Of a stretch of DNA of 64,000 bases, positions 24,331 to 38,034 are shown in pieces. The notes below the pieces were generated by a model. The model saw only the letters and a list, made by a program, of their open reading frames with translations. It was not told the origin of the DNA and ran no database searches. Made by a program: the position numbers and the translations under genes. The DNA lies in the NCBI RefSeq assembly GCF_000003195.3, contig NC_012870.2:3898501-3962500 (forward strand). Direction: 5' to 3'. Positions within the stretch are counted from its first letter, which is position 1. Each line of letters opens with the position of its first letter. The DNA is from Sorghum bicolor (taxonomy: Eukaryota > Streptophyta > Magnoliopsida > Poales > Poaceae).

Positions 24331-24626
24331 CACAACCAGACTACAAGAAAATTAGCCAGGGGGTCCACGGCGGTGCGGATCTTGTCGACAGAAGGGAGGA
24401 CTGCGAAGACAACCTTGGCAATGAAGCTGGCACCGGGAACCAAGCCAGCCACTCCACCTCATGCCTCCTGACCCTCTCCTAAGAGGAGGGCAACGACGGG
24501 AAGGGCAGTAGACCGGGAGTCCAGAGACGTTTTTTTATTTAATAATTTTTAAATTGGTAGAGAAAAAGAGGCGGCGTGGGAATCGATCCTTGGTCACATG
24601 GGACGGAAGTTGCAGGGCCGTCGCAC

Positions 24627-24836
24627 GTTGGTGGACCGACGAAACTAAACAATATGTCGCACGAAGAAATAGTCTTACTTTTGTTCTTTTTTTAGTTGTA
24701 GTAGGAGATCTATTTATCTGGAGTCCAAAAAATTAGATTTTCTATTTAATGATTTTTTTGTGATTTACTATAATTTTCAAAATTCAGCCAAAATAATTTA
24801 AAAAGAAAAAGAAAAAACCATAGTTACTATAGCAAA
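24627..24836. repeat. Repeat shared with 27453-27665
   Basis: 'cgttggtggaccgacgaaac' starts both copies, which then run ~210 bp with few differences (cgca/cgta, tctgg/ttgg) through a foldback-family sequence to 'tagcaaaaccaccattca'. The second copy abuts the right end of nested repeat b at 27436, suggesting a linked rearrangement. Confidence 0.75.
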
Positions 24837-25080
24837 ACCACCATTCATTCGGAACAGCTCTAGGGAGGTAAAATGCACGGTTTGGAAAAGTTGAAGAAGA
24901 TGGTTTGCCCGGTTTTCGAGTTGAAGGAGGAAAAATGAATTTTTGTAAAAGTTGGGGGAGGAAAAGTAGAATTTTTCCAAAAAACTATATTCCTTCTCAC
25001 ATCTATGCTTAGACTATAAGGGTGAGTGCACATGCATATTGTGGACGTCTACATTGTACTATGTAATTCTAGAAAAAAAA

Positions 25081-25590
25081 ATCTATGTTTGGGTTGTTGC
25101 TTTGTGTCCTAAGCTAAATTTAACTAATTCTTATCAAGTTTCGTTAGACACAAAGCTCGCATGCGTGACCTAGGGAGCGACAGCGGTGGCGGTGACTGCA
25201 CGCCCACCCTAGGGGTTTAACTCTGCCGGGGTTTTTCACCGTCATGAAGAATTTTGGCCGCGACGCTACCCATTCCCATTCCCATGGCCTGCTTCGGGCT
25301 GATCAAGGGGCCAACCTTGCTTGGCTACCCGACCTTGACAGGATCAAGATAGTGTGATCGTGGTTTGTTGTGTTGGCATGTGATGGTGATAGCGCCGCTA
25401 GGGATTTTGGAGGGGAAAGATGGTGACATAGAAGACCTTCACAAGGCTGGATGCGATAAGATCGTAGTGAGAAAGGAAGAAGTGATGAAGAAGACAACCA
25501 CTAATGATAAGGCGAGCTCCCTCGAGGTCTCGCCTCTCCCAATGAGTTGCTTAAGTTGGAAATATCGCAGATTCGCATACTTGCCAACAC
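25081..25590. other. GC-richer unidentified block between repeats
   Basis: Starts after 'ctagaaaaaaaaatctatg' (similar to 16463-16480) and ends at nested repeat b. Contains 'cccattcccattcccatgg' and a GC-rich patch. No open frame with recognisable similarity. Confidence 0.35.
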
Positions 25591-26525
25591 CGCAATAGTC
25601 GAGGGAATAAAAAAATATTTCGCCTAGTTAAAGTTACAATGATGTACAAATCTAGGCTGATCCTTGTTAATTTGAAGTTGAACATGGCCGTACACCGGCA
25701 AATGGGTAGCTGCAAAACTGCCCAAGTATCCAGCAACAACAGGTCAACCAACAGAGCACATGTTAGGACTATATTGACCAGCCTAGATTTTTTTTCATCA
25801 AATCACCAGCCAACACAAGTGTTTACCTTTTCTGTTAGTTTTTGTGCAATGTGCTTCTCAAGCATCTGACCGTAAGCTAGTAATGAAAGCCAAATGAAAA
25901 ATTAGTTAGGTTTACACCTATCTAACCAATCATTGACCCCAGTTATTTTAGCATACTTGCTAGAAATGGTTTATATCCTGCGAGTTCCTCAAACTGACTT
26001 TGAAAAAATGTAACAAGTTGCTCGCTCAATTTCGCTGAATAACCCAAATGCATGAATTTTCCGATATAACTGCTCTGGCCACAAAGATTTAATTTACTAT
26101 TTTATTTTATATTTTATTTACAATTCAACAGGCATCCCCAGATGTGTAACTTTGGTCATCGATACAACAACAAAAAAATACTGATATAGACTTTGAAGCA
26201 AGAACATGACTTGAGCAGTCATCAAAGATAATCAAAACGTGACACACACCACAATGAATTACAACTCAGTCATACCAAATATATACCCTTTTATCAACAA
26301 TAACTATATGCTAGATCTTTCAATTTCCTCAGTGTAACACACTTCATGGAAATTTATAGAGCACCACTAATAGCACCTGACTCCAATCCCTAACGGTTTA
26401 AGCAAGCATGTCAACTTGAGCTATGAAAACACTACTAGTATGCTCAAATACGGTCAGAGGAAACTATGTTAGAACAAGAGGTGTAAACTCCACAAGCAAT
26501 TAAGCCCTTGAGAGATCAGAAAACA

Positions 26526-26659
<134 letters not shown>

Positions 26660-27203
26660 TGATTAGCTAGAGGTAATTTAGGGCGCTGTCTATATTATCC
26701 TTACAAAATTTGAAGGGGTTAGGCAACTTTTATGAGAATAAAGAGAGATACAAATTTAGAACACAAACAACCCATTTGTACAGTAATTCTGTTTTGTTTC
26801 CTGTACTATCTTGCTAGCACGCCTGAACCAATTTCTGAAATTGCTCCAACTATACAACAGATGGTTCAAGAACTTTTAGAGCTTCTATATGCCTTTTTTT
26901 TAAAAAAAATAACAAATGGACAGGAGAGCTACCTATTATATCAAGATTCTATATACAGTTTCAGAGGCCAATCTATGAAAATCTATATGCACCCAACAAT
27001 TTCAATTGTCACACCACATGCATCACACCAAGAACAGGCCTAAACATTCCAATATTAACCACAAAAAAAAACAGATATAGTTTTCATTGATTCAGCTCTT
27101 AGCTACATCCTGATATGTATATACCAAAACAAAGTTGTAAGCCCAACCTAGCAGAACAGGGCAATCATGAACCGTGCGCATCTAGCTTTCTGCCCCCATA
27201 AAG

Positions 27204-27338
27204 CCTTGTTCGTTTCATCCCGAAACCAAGGGGGTTAGAGGGGATTGAGGGGGATTTAATCCCCTACAAGTCAAAATCTCCCTCAATCCCCTTCAGTCCT
27301 CTCCAACCCCCTTTGGTTTGGTGAAGAACCAAACAACG
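27204..27338. mobile_element. 135-bp palindromic MITE-like hairpin, copy in repeat b
   Basis: Same element as 18115-18249, with 'caacg' instead of 'caagg' at the right end. Confidence 0.65.
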
Positions 27339-27669
27339 AATAAAAGATAATTCATCAAGGTTCTCCAATTGGTTGACAATAACAGATTGAAATCCATAAC
27401 ATGGTTTTTAATAGTAGCAAAACGACTGCCTTCAATTCCACCTCCTTTTCGTTGGTGGACCGACGAAACTAAACAATATGTCGTACGAAGAAATAGTCTT
27501 ACTTTTGTTCTTTTTTTGTTGTAGTAGGAGATCTATTTATTTGGAGTCCAAAAAATTAGATTTTCTATTTAATGATTTTTCTGTGATTTACTATAGTTTT
27601 TCAAAATTCAGCCAAAATAATTTAAAAAGAAAAAGAAAAAACCATAGTTACTGTAGCAAAACCACCATT

Positions 27670-28899
27670 CACTGTAGTAAAACCGCGATAACTAGGCTAT
27701 GTAATGCTTTTGCAATTAGTAGTAATGGTCGTAGTGGTGGCTTAGGATTTTTTTGGATTAATAACATCAATGTGTCTTTATTACCATATTTAAACCCTAA
27801 ACCCTAAACATGCTATCCTTTCAAGTTGGTCTTAAACAGGGCTAATTAAAATTCTTCCAGCAGATAATACGCAAAGCCCAAAGAAGAGATCGGACATCAT
27901 GGCTTCATGTAAACAAAATGCCATTCACTGCCACTTCACACTCAAAGAAATTAGTAGAACTTACAGACCTTATTCATCAGCACATCATCAACCACAACAC
28001 GGCTAATTTTCTTGACTAGGTCATACAGAGCCTTGATTTCATTCACATTAACTACTAATCTTCTCGAACAGCTCATATAGTGTCATCTTGGGATGCATAG
28101 TTCAAGATCTTGTCGGTATGCATCATCAGGATATTGCAAGTGTAAATCCCTACATCCTAACTGCAAGCTAACTGATGTGGAGGCTAGCCTGCAAGAAAAA
28201 TTCACACAACATAAAAATTCCCTCATTAGGATTGGAATTTGATATTTTAAGATTTTCTAATGACATCGAATGGAGACACAATATGAAAATAGTTGTAGTA
28301 CTCAAAGGGATTTGCAACTTTATAGTTGACTACTTTTTTCATTCAAAATCATTTAATGGTTACATTCTTTTTTTAAGTTTTCAACATAGGTGCCTAGGTG
28401 GTGTATTCTAAAACTATATGTATGCTCCGTTGCAGTACTTAGCTTGTTAGTTGACAGAGAGGGTTCACGAAATATGTTGACCCCGTGCACATTATTTTTT
28501 TGTTAGGACATATTCTACCAAATTAGGGGATGATGTTCACTGTGAATGAAGTAGCAGTGGCTGATGGTTTTGCTGGAATCATCACACTCAACCTGGAGTC
28601 CAACGACAAGGATGGTAATCAATATGCATATCCACAGCAGCCGTTTCTAGGAACAATCATAGCCTGCAGGCGCCGATGGTTAGAGAACACAATTTTGGAC
28701 AACCCATGGAGACAATAGGTGTCATGGACCAAGTAGAAGTTGTATCAATTTTATAAAAAGTTTGCCCTTGGGAGGCATATCAGGTGGTGGATCGACCATT
28801 TTAATTTTGTTAGTATATATAAATGCATTTATGAGAGCACCAAGGTGAATGTGTCTAACTACACATTTAATTTTTTGTATAGGTTCAACGTACTCAGAT
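27670..28899. other. Unassigned stretch left of the LINE, possibly a decayed gene
   Basis: 'aaaccctaaaccctaaaca' at 27789-27807 is a two-unit telomere-type repeat. 28530-28718 is an open frame (MMFTVNEVAVADGFAGI...) and 28880-28914 plus 30143-30230 together form another open stretch interrupted by the LINE. No family recognised. These could be exons of a dead gene, or chance. Confidence 0.3.
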
Positions 28900-28914
28900 G
28901 CAGGTTGAGACATT

Positions 28915-30127
28915 TTTTTTAGATCACGCTCAGCGTGTATTTCATTAAGCAGAAAAAGTTTGAAACAACACAAGTTCCCCAAAGAAAAAAACTCGGCAGG
29001 CAAAGCCGAGAACAAACCGAAGCGAACACAGGAATCACAAAAGCCTCAGCCAGCAGTTGCAAGCAGGGCGCCTAAACCTCTATAACCGGACGCCGACCAG
29101 AAGGAGGCTTCGTCCCAAATCTTCAGGAACAGAACTAGAGCCGCGGATGACTCCCCCCGAAACGTGCGCGCGTTCCGCTCCTTCCAAAGAGACCAACCGA
29201 CGAGAAGAACGAAGGAGTCGAAACCCTTGCGCAGAGCCCTCGGCACGAGCTTCCTGGAAGTCGTCCACCAATCCAGGGCGCGGCCAAGCGGCAGCTGAAG
29301 CGGGTACGCGAGGTGCAGCCTGTCTATGCACCGATGCCAGACCTCTCGACTGAAAGCACAGTCCGCCAGAATGTGGTCCATAGTCTCCGAGTGCTGATCA
29401 CAAACGATGCAGACATCGGAGTCCTGCAGCCCATGCCTGAACCTCCGATGCCCAGTCCAGCATCTTCCATGCAGCGTGAGCCAGAAGAAGTAGTGTACTC
29501 TCGGCGGCGCCGCGGTCTTCCAAACCAGCTTCGCCCCAGGCAACGCCACGGAGCCAAAGAACATGGCCCCATAAGCCGAGGCAGCTGAATACTCACCACT
29601 CTCGTCGAGTGACCAGGAGAACGTGTCCGGCTCCGCCGAGAGAACCACCTGATCAAGCAGATCGCAAAGAGCCGCTACCTCCACCATCATCCGAACGAGG
29701 CGGCCTCAGACAAGTGGCTGAGCCATGCATTAGTTGGCAACGCCTCGGCCACCGTTGCTCTTCTCCTCCTTGGCCTCACCGCCGCAAAGACCAACGGTGC
29801 CAGGAATTGGATAGAGTTCCCCCGTATCCATCTGTCCGTCCAGAAGAGCACAGATTCTCCGTTGCCTACCTTGACCAGAGTCGCCGCATGAAAAAGAGCG
29901 AGCACCGACGGCTCGGCAGGCGGAACTAGCATCCCCCTGCGCCTGTCACGCCAAAGCCATCGCGCTCTAAGAGCTATTCCGGTTCTCCGTAAATCAGAGA
30001 TGCCCAGCACTCCGAGCTCCTTTGGGCAGCACACGATCGTCTAGGCGACCCGGCAGCGGCCCCCAGCCACATTAACATCCCCCGCCCAGACGAAAGCCCT
30101 CCTCAGCTTGTCGATCTGCTGCAACGC
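28915..30127 (-). mobile_element. 5'-truncated LINE with 15-bp target-site duplication, unit 1
   Basis: Minus-strand ORF2 remnant. CALQQIDKLRRAFVWAG (30140-30060), then a TAG where Trp is expected, then CPKELGVLGISDLRR...NGESVLFWTDRW (30034-29687). After a frame break comes an intact zf-RVT region (29690-29046) with CIVCDQHSETMDHILADC, a zinc-knuckle-like C-x2-C...H...C set. The 3' end has an A-tail (T-run at 28915-28920). Perfect target duplication 'gcaggttgagacatt' at 28900-28914 and 30128-30142. Inactive: truncated, one nonsense codon and one frameshift. Confidence 0.9.
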
Positions 30128-30142
30128 GCAGGTTGAGACATT

Positions 30143-33100
30143 GATTGTTGTTTTTGATGAATTGATAAAGGGCTTGTTATTTAACAAGTCAGATATCCTC
30201 CGTACTTGTACCAATGCCATGTAAGTTTGTTGGAAATGCCCCATTTTGTAGTACACATTACATGTTGAGTGGTTCAGCCCAGCTATTTTCTACGGGGACA
30301 TTGTGAATGCAGGAACCATTATTTATGTCCATTTTGACACCATCTTACAAGATGCACTCTCACTGTTTTTGGCTGACCAATTTGGATATCTGGATTATAA
30401 GCTCTTGGCAGTTTCATTATGGAGTGATTTCATGGGTGGGATGAATCTGATGCGCATGCAGCCTGATCCATGATCTCTCCTCCAGCTTAGAGGTTGGCCC
30501 TTGAAGCCCTTCATTCAATTGACAACCTAGCTGTCTAGCCATAATTTTGAGAAAAAGTTGCCCCCTACTGGACTTCATTAAAATTTAATAACAATGTTAC
30601 TTTGGAAAAACGAAAAAAGAAAACATTTCAAAAAACTTTAGTAGAACGAGAGCATTTCCATTCAGATTAGTTACCACAAGTGCGATCTGGCGGTTCGATT
30701 AGTTACCAAGTGTCCGGTCTTTCGGAGCTGCAGGCTGCAGCAGCCGCTGTTAAAATCTCGACATGCTTCGCACATAGCAAATGTGCATGAACTCGAAGAC
30801 TGCTATTCTTTTGACGCAGAACACAGTGAAAGGCAAAAGGGAAGACAAGAGGAAGAGAATGGAAAGCAAAGGCCGCCTTGGTGGCAGAAGCGAAAGAGCA
30901 AGGCTCCGACACCGATTCCATCTGGGAGTTCAGAAGTTGGAACACCGACAACCACAAGATGCGATAGAGTGCTACATCTACTGTTTCCGTTGGGAGACTC
31001 GTGTAGAGGTTGCAGGCTACAAGTTCGTGTCCGTCTGTCCGAAACACCTTCATCGTCAGGAGTTCTCTAAGGTGTCTTCAAGATTCTTTTTTGAGGAAAA
31101 CTGGTGGGGCCTTAGCCCCGACCTCTGAGATACACCCATCTGCAGAAAGTTACAGAACATGAGGCTACTGAATATTACAAAATTCAGTTTCAAATATTTA
31201 TATTTATAAAGTATACGACTCTACAAACATGCATCAAACATTCGTTCACCAGAATTGGATGGTCTAGTGTCTATATATAAACATCAAATGAATACAGCAT
31301 TCTGTTACATGGGACAACTCAAAATGTATTTCACACTTGCAGACCATGAGTAGGCAGTTTTGTAACAGAAGATCAGCAAGATCATATTGCAAGGGCCAAT
31401 ACCTCGACACATAAAATAATTAGTGAACCATTTATGCAAATATGTGCTTAAGTACAAAGATATTCCCATGATTCTATAAATAACTTCCTAAAAAAAGATT
31501 CTACAAATAACGGATGTGCAGTAGTACTAGCACCAAACCTTAGAGATCGACAAACATAACAATGGACAAACTCACAAACATCTATAGTGCACCAAGACTA
31601 TGAAGTTCACTTATAGTTGCATACATGTTTGTTAAAAATAATAGCACATTTGGGAAAACTTCAAACATCATCGAAACCAGCAGTGCAGCACAGATGTAAG
31701 CAGTTTTGCTAAACAAAATAGCATACCCTCTCTATTGAACAGGTTTATCTAGAAGCAGTAAAACCAACAACCTCACAGTACAACAAATCTCTCAAACTCA
31801 CAAATAATACATACTATATTCTTTTCTAATTTCTTAACACAGATAACAAACAGGAAAATAAAAGGACCCACATCATCTTGTGCAATAGAATACAAATCAT
31901 TATGTCTCATCTCTTCGTCAACCATCTTTCCCATTTTGGCCTATCAAATCCCAACTGAGTTCTTGTATTAGTTGTCAAACAACTTTACAAAGAACAAAGG
32001 AACAAAGGACAAACAACAAACTGCTATGATTAATACATTCAATGAACAAGCAACAGGTAGAGAAGTCAACATAGCTCAAGATGTTAGTTACACAATTAAC
32101 AACACAGCCTTTTGTTCCCAAGAAAGTTGGGGTAGGCTAGGAGTTGAAACCAATAAGCAATAGCAACCAACTTGACCACTTACATAATAAAAATTGATCA
32201 AAAGGTTAACATCTCTAGAAGGGAAACATATTAATTAAAACAAGTAAAAAACCAATAAGCACTATCTAAATCACTGTAACAGAGACATTTTGTTTTTGAC
32301 CGCAGTGATAAGCACTATCTAAATCACTGTAAAAAACCAATAACTCACATTTTTTCATGGTTGTATTTGGATGTGCGAGCAAAAGCAAAATCCCTATATA
32401 TTTCTTGCAGAAAGAATCTTCCATGTCCCCAATTTGTCATGATGCTGAAATTCAACTGGCTCCTAGTGCTAGTAGGTAATAATGCACATTTTTGGCAGAC
32501 AGGTGCCACACCAACCCATTTCCACCCAAAACCCACTAGATACTCGAACACTCAAACGGTCTAGTTCTAATTATTATCATGGAGACATGGACAACATTTC
32601 AACAATCAGTCTGAATCAGAACCATGACATAACCATGCAAGAAAATACATTGTAACTAGACATATTCCCAAACTAGTATTCCCTCCATTACAAATTGGAA
32701 TGGCGGGAGTATGATTTAATAACTCAAGCAACAAACCATTCCTGGTTCAACTCTGCAAAATCCTTAGGAGTCTGTCCACAGGAGCAATCCTCCCAAGGCA
32801 CATGCAAAGAACCATTGCATAACATGAATTGAACAAATATAAGGATTACAAATCTTGGACGAAATGAGCAATCATAGGTACACACGGATACACAGTATCA
32901 TAAGAAGATGAAATCGACATATTGTGGGAAACCGACTCCGACCCAGCATTTCAAATTGTGCATCTTGTGCTTTTGAAAAAGCTTATCCCAAACAACACTA
33001 AATAAAACAACATGATGCTTTTTTCACAAAACTAGCTTAGCTCTGTCCTAGACCCCTAGCTTGCACCAGTTGAGCTTCAAGTACTCTACATGTATCAGGT

Positions 33101-33474
33101 ATACCAATAAACCATACTGAAAGAGCAAGCAAAGCGACAAGGGACATTTTATGTATGTTGCCATGGCTGATAGGAACTGAAAAAATTTGAGAATTTGGTA
33201 ATGCACAAACAGATATGCTGCCTGGTAAAGCTAGCCCCGACCTGACGACGCTATGCAGTAATGAAGTTTTAATTTGACAGTCAAAATTAGCAGGGCCATA
33301 TGCATCAGCAATTCAGCATGCTAGTTTAATTCGCTTCCACCCAATCTGCTGATATATGTATCAAACTAAATACATTTTTTGCTATCAAAGAATTGCTTTA
33401 ATAAGCAATGCCCTGGTGTTGATATTTATAATACTAGTTAGCAATCCAACAGGCATTGAAATAGGGTAGAGTCC
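30143..33474. other. Gene-free stretch, right part of unit 1
   Basis: No gene recognised. Open frames at 30703-31128 overlap on both strands and match nothing known to me. A 24-bp direct repeat 'aagcactatctaaatcactgta' occurs near 32259 and 32309. 'tattccctcc...ggcgggagta' at 32678-32711 looks like two collapsed Stowaway ends. Confidence 0.4.
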
Positions 33475-33919
33475 ACAAAGATTTAATTTACTATTTTATT
33501 TTATATTTTATTTACAATTCAACAGGCATCCCCAGATGTGTAACTTTGGTCATCGATACAACAACAAAAAAATACTGATATAGACTTTGAAGCAAGAACA
33601 TGACTTGAGCAGTCATCAAAGATAATCAAAACGTGACACACACCACAATGAATTACAACTCAGTCATACCAAATATATACCCTTTTATCAACAATAACTA
33701 TATGCTAGATCTTTCAATTTCCTCAGTGTAACACACTTCATGGAAATTTATAGAGCACCACTAATAGCACCTGACTCCAATCCCTAACGGTTTAAGCAAG
33801 CATGTCAACTTGAGCTATGAAAACACTACTAGTATGCTCAAATACGGTCAGAGGAAACTATGTTCGAACAAGAGGTGTAAACTCCACAAGCAATTAAGCC
33901 CTTGAGAGATCAGAAAACA

Positions 33920-33942
33920 TAGTAGTAGTAGTAGTAGTAGTA
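33920..33942. repeat. (TAG)n microsatellite, ~7 units
   Basis: Counterpart of 17539-17570 in unit 2. Confidence 0.95.
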
Positions 33943-34486
33943 TGATTAGCTAGAGGTAATTTAGGGCGCTGTCTATATTATCCTTACAAATTTTGAAGGG
34001 GTTAGGCAACTTTTATGAGAATAAAGAGATACAAATTTAGAACACAAACAACCCATTTGTACAGTAATTCTGTTTTGTTTCCTGTACTATCTTGCTAGCA
34101 CGCCTGAACCAATTTCTGAAATTGCTCCAACTATACAACAGATGGTTCAAGAACTTTTAGAGCTTCTATATGCCTTTTTTTTAAAAAAAAAAACAAATCG
34201 ACAGGAGAGCTACCTATTATATCAAGATTCTATATACAGTTTCAGAGGCCAATCTATGAAAATCTATATGCACCCAACAATTTCAATTGTCACACCACAT
34301 GCACCACACCAAGAACAAGCGTAAACATTCCAATATTAACCACACACAAAAAAACAGATATAGTTTTCATTGATTCAGCTCTTAGCTACATCCTGATATG
34401 TATATACCAAAACAAAGTTGTAAGCCCAACCTAGCAGAACAGGGCAATCATGAACCGTGCACATCTAGCTTTCTGCCCCCATAAAG

Positions 34487-34621
34487 CCTTGTTCGTTTCA
34501 TCCCGAAACCAAGAGGGTTAGAGGGGATTGAGGGGGATTTAATCCCCTACAAGTCAAAATCTCCCTCAATCCCCTTCAGTCCTCTCCAACCCCCTTTGGT
34601 TTGGTGAAGAACCAAACAAGG
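34487..34621. mobile_element. 135-bp palindromic MITE-like hairpin, unit 2
   Basis: Identical counterpart of 18115-18249. Confidence 0.65.
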
Positions 34622-35622
34622 AATAAAAGATAATTCATCAAGGTTCTCCAATTGGTTGACAATAACAGATTGAAATCCATAACATGGTTTTTAATAGTAG
34701 CAAAACGACTGCCTTAGCACATAGAATGATATAAGCACAGAGACACCTTTTACGAGATAGACACAACGCACAAACAACCCCATTTGTATTATAGTTCTGT
34801 ATTGTCTTTTTCCTTATTGCTACTAGTGCAGCCAAACTAATTTCTGATGTCTCCCACCATACAATAGGTGGTTCAAGAACTTTTTACAGCGTCTATATAC
34901 AATCTATGCAGATGTATACTCATCCAAGAATTTCAGTTGCCATACCACATGGATCACAAAGAATAAGCCAAAACATTTCAATAACCAGAACTCAATAACA
35001 TCACAATTTTCATCAATTGAACTCTTAGAAGCAGTCTGCCATATCTGTTTACCAATAAAAAGTAGTAGTCAGACCGAAACCACATGAACCACACCCGTCT
35101 AGCTTTCTATCCCCATAAAAGAAATCATGAAGGTTCTCCAATTCTAAACAAGAAGATTGGCATCCATCCACCAACATGGTTTAACAATAACAAAACGACT
35201 GGCTCCGCACATAGAATAATATAAGCACAGGCACAAGTTAACGTTTCACAAATGCAGCACAATCAAAAGATAAGTACCTAAAGACTTGCAAGAAATTAAG
35301 GGGAGTCTTAAACATCCATAGCAGAATGGAAACAAAGCTCGAAAGAAGCTACGAGTACTCAGGAACATGAACCCAACTACTAAGAGCAATCTGGCAACAA
35401 AAAACCCGGATCCAGCAGAAGACACGCAACTTTTGCCTTGACACCTGTCACCACGCTCCCTGACTCTTGATCAGTACATTGCTGTCAAACAAAAAGACCA
35501 AGGACTTAGATGATAGCGCTAGCCATGCTCTTATGTAGCTAAGATAAAGGAAAAGCAGGTCACAAAATCAAGCAAGCATGAAAAGCAAAGATCAGAATGG
35601 AACAGTTCAGTAGTAGTAGAAC

Positions 35623-37077
35623 TTACTCCCTGGCGGCGAAAGCAGGACCTGCTACAGGATGGAGTTCATCATACTTCCTCTTGTGTGAAACATGCTTCCT
35701 TTGGAAGAAATGCGAAGAGATGGCAACTGTCTCAGTAAAAGAGTGGTGACGAACAGACCCATGCCATAGGAGCCTCTTGTTCCAAATGTCAAAGGTGCAT
35801 ATGTGATACACCGAAGAAACATCTGAACAAGCGTCATACAACACAAGGCAGAGGGTACCATCTGCCATGAGGACAGGGTACCCCACCTGCGCCTCCGGCA
35901 ACCCGCCCTCCTTGAAGCCATCGAACCTCCAGAGCTCTCTGACAGGAAACCTTGCCTCATTCTTCCACTGCCCCCAAGGCAGTTCCAGAGTCCACATTGT
36001 CACTAAGTCATCTGCATTGTGCTCACCACGGCGAATGCATACGAACCAGATTGAGCCCCTGACACAGCCCATGGTCCGGGACATCTTCATCGACTCCTCA
36101 CAGTCCAACGCATCCTCCAAGTTAAGCTCGCACCCGACTGGCAACTTGATGCAGTCAAAACCAATGACAGAGTCAGTGGTTTGCAGGTCACAGTACATGA
36201 TGGCTTGCGACAGATCAACCCAAATACCCTTGCCTTGAAAAGAGAAGGTCATGTCCGTCATGAATCGTTCATAGACGCTCACCGGCACATTCCAGCTCAC
36301 CCTCTTCTTCATCTCCCATGCACAAGTCAGGTTTGCCCCCATCAACAGAGAGAACACGCAGAGAAAGGGCGGCCGGTCGATGTCAAAAGCCATGGGCAGA
36401 CCATCGTGAGATTCACGAGCCATGAGGAACAGCTCATAAGCACCGTCAGAGGTGCGCTTGGGGACGGGCTTTAACATACCAATGACTTCGAGGGGATCTG
36501 GGATGTAGCTGATCATGGAGAGTGACGCGTTCTTGTGGTCGTAAACGAGGTAGTAGGGCAGATCACGAAGGTCCTCGCGCTGCAGGAACAGCATCATGAT
36601 CATGAGGTCCTGCTCTTCATCCATCAGGATTATGCTGGCCCTCGCAGTCATATTACTGTTCAGGTAGTGCGGCCTGCAGTTTTTTCGGGCACGGCCGTCA
36701 AGCTCCGAGTTGAATCTCTCATGAGCTTCTGGGCTGATGCGGATGGCCAAGGATGAGCTGACAAGCGGATCGTCGCCGAGGAGCACGTGGAGACTGAGGC
36801 CATTCAACGCCTCCTTGATGTTGTCCCCGCATCCGTAAGCCTTCCTGCAAACGATCTTAATCTCAGTCCACCCTTCCCCCGGCCTGCCGATCAATTTGCC
36901 CGGCCTGCCGATCAATTCGCCCGCACGCACTTCGTTGTTGAACACGTAGATAGGAGCGGGACGCCGGGCAGCAGTCATGGCAGACGCGCGGCGCGGCGCC
37001 GGTGGAGGGGCAGGCGCGCTGCGGGGCGCCGGTGGAGGCAGGTAGGTAGGAGGATCGAGAGTCCCGGCCGCAATCAT
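35623..37077 (-). CDS. DUF1618-domain protein, 484 aa, unit 2 copy
   Basis: The translated product is identical to that of 19251-20705, including the LIGRPG duplication and the Pro/Ala-rich N-terminus, and the ~900 bp downstream and ~400 bp upstream match too. Both promoter regions are inside the duplicated unit, so both copies could be expressed equally. With no amino-acid difference there is no sign of divergence. If the assembly is right, this is a very recent dose increase of one DUF1618 gene; if wrong, there is one gene. Function unknown. Confidence 0.78.
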   Translation of the reverse strand: MIAAGTLDPPTYLPPPAPRSAPAPPPAPRRASAMTAARRPAPIYVFNNEVRAGELIGRPGKLIGRPGEGWTEIKIVCRKAYGCGDNIKEALNGLSLHVLLGDDPLVSSSLAIRISPEAHERFNSELDGRARKNCRPHYLNSNMTARASIILMDEEQDLMIMMLFLQREDLRDLPYYLVYDHKNASLSMISYIPDPLEVIGMLKPVPKRTSDGAYELFLMARESHDGLPMAFDIDRPPFLCVFSLLMGANLTCAWEMKKRVSWNVPVSVYERFMTDMTFSFQGKGIWVDLSQAIMYCDLQTTDSVIGFDCIKLPVGCELNLEDALDCEESMKMSRTMGCVRGSIWFVCIRRGEHNADDLVTMWTLELPWGQWKNEARFPVRELWRFDGFKEGGLPEAQVGYPVLMADGTLCLVLYDACSDVSSVYHICTFDIWNKRLLWHGSVRHHSFTETVAISSHFFQRKHVSHKRKYDELHPVAGPAFAARE

Positions 37078-37596
37078 GGCTTACGCACCGCGAAGCGCAA
37101 GCGCCGGTGGAGGAACGAGAGGAAGGGGAAAGGTGAAACCCTAGATCGGTGTTACTGGTTTGACGAGGGGATCAGATCCGGATGGAACTTGTGGACAAGA
37201 CTGGGAGGAGGGGAGACGGATGCGGATGCGGCACGCAGCTCGACTTCAACTCGCCCAAGCAATGGTGGAGGGAGGTTCGTTAGATCGAGTTCACGCGGAT
37301 CGTGGGGCTAGTGGACGGTAGATGTGGTGCCTAAACAAACACCAAGGGATAAGAACGCTGAACGCGTGAACTCGGTGGACGTTGGACCGGCTGTACTTTT
37401 CCTGGGCCATCGAGCTCGTTTTTGTTTCGCCCACCGGGCTCGCATGAGTGCAGACGTGCAGTACCGTGCGCAAATTCAAACAAAGGCCCAGATGGTGGTT
37501 TTTACTTTTTCTTTTTTAATTATTTCGATTGGATCTTTGAAAAATCATAGTAAATCACAGAAAATCTAATTTTATTGGACTCCACTTAAGTAGATT

Positions 37597-38012
37597 CAAA
37601 TTTTTTGCTATAAAGGTTTTGTCTTTTATTTTTTATTTATTTTAGCTAAATATTTTAAAAATCATAAAATATAAAATCTAATTTTCTTAGACTCCACATG
37701 AGCATATCTATACAGTAAATACATAATATACTATGCTTTAGTATAGTTTTTTTATTGTAGCTTTAGATGTATGCTTTTCTATAATTAATTGAAATAATGC
37801 ATAGCTGCAGCTTCTATAATTATTTTGTCAAACTAAATCATACATACATTATATGTTCATTGTGTATATATACTCATGTAGAGTCTAAGAAGATTTTCTA
37901 TTTTATAAATTTTTCTATGATTTACTATGATTTTTCCAAAGATTCAGCCAAATAAATAAAAAAAGAAAAGGAAAAAATCTTTATAGCAAAAACTTTTTAC
38001 TACAGCATACCA
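37597..38012. repeat. Inverted-repeat element, unit 2
   Basis: Counterpart of 21225-21640. Confidence 0.5.
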
Positions 38013-38034
38013 TATTATATGTTTACTATGTAGA

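Noticed and set aside
27789..27807. Interstitial telomere as a sign of chromosome fusion
   Set aside because: Only two CCCTAAA units. Such short telobox-like motifs are common in plant DNA.
30703..31128. Pair of ~115-codon open frames on opposite strands
   Set aside because: Mutually overlapping, no domain, no visible splice context. The near-identity in unit 2 reflects the duplication, not constraint.
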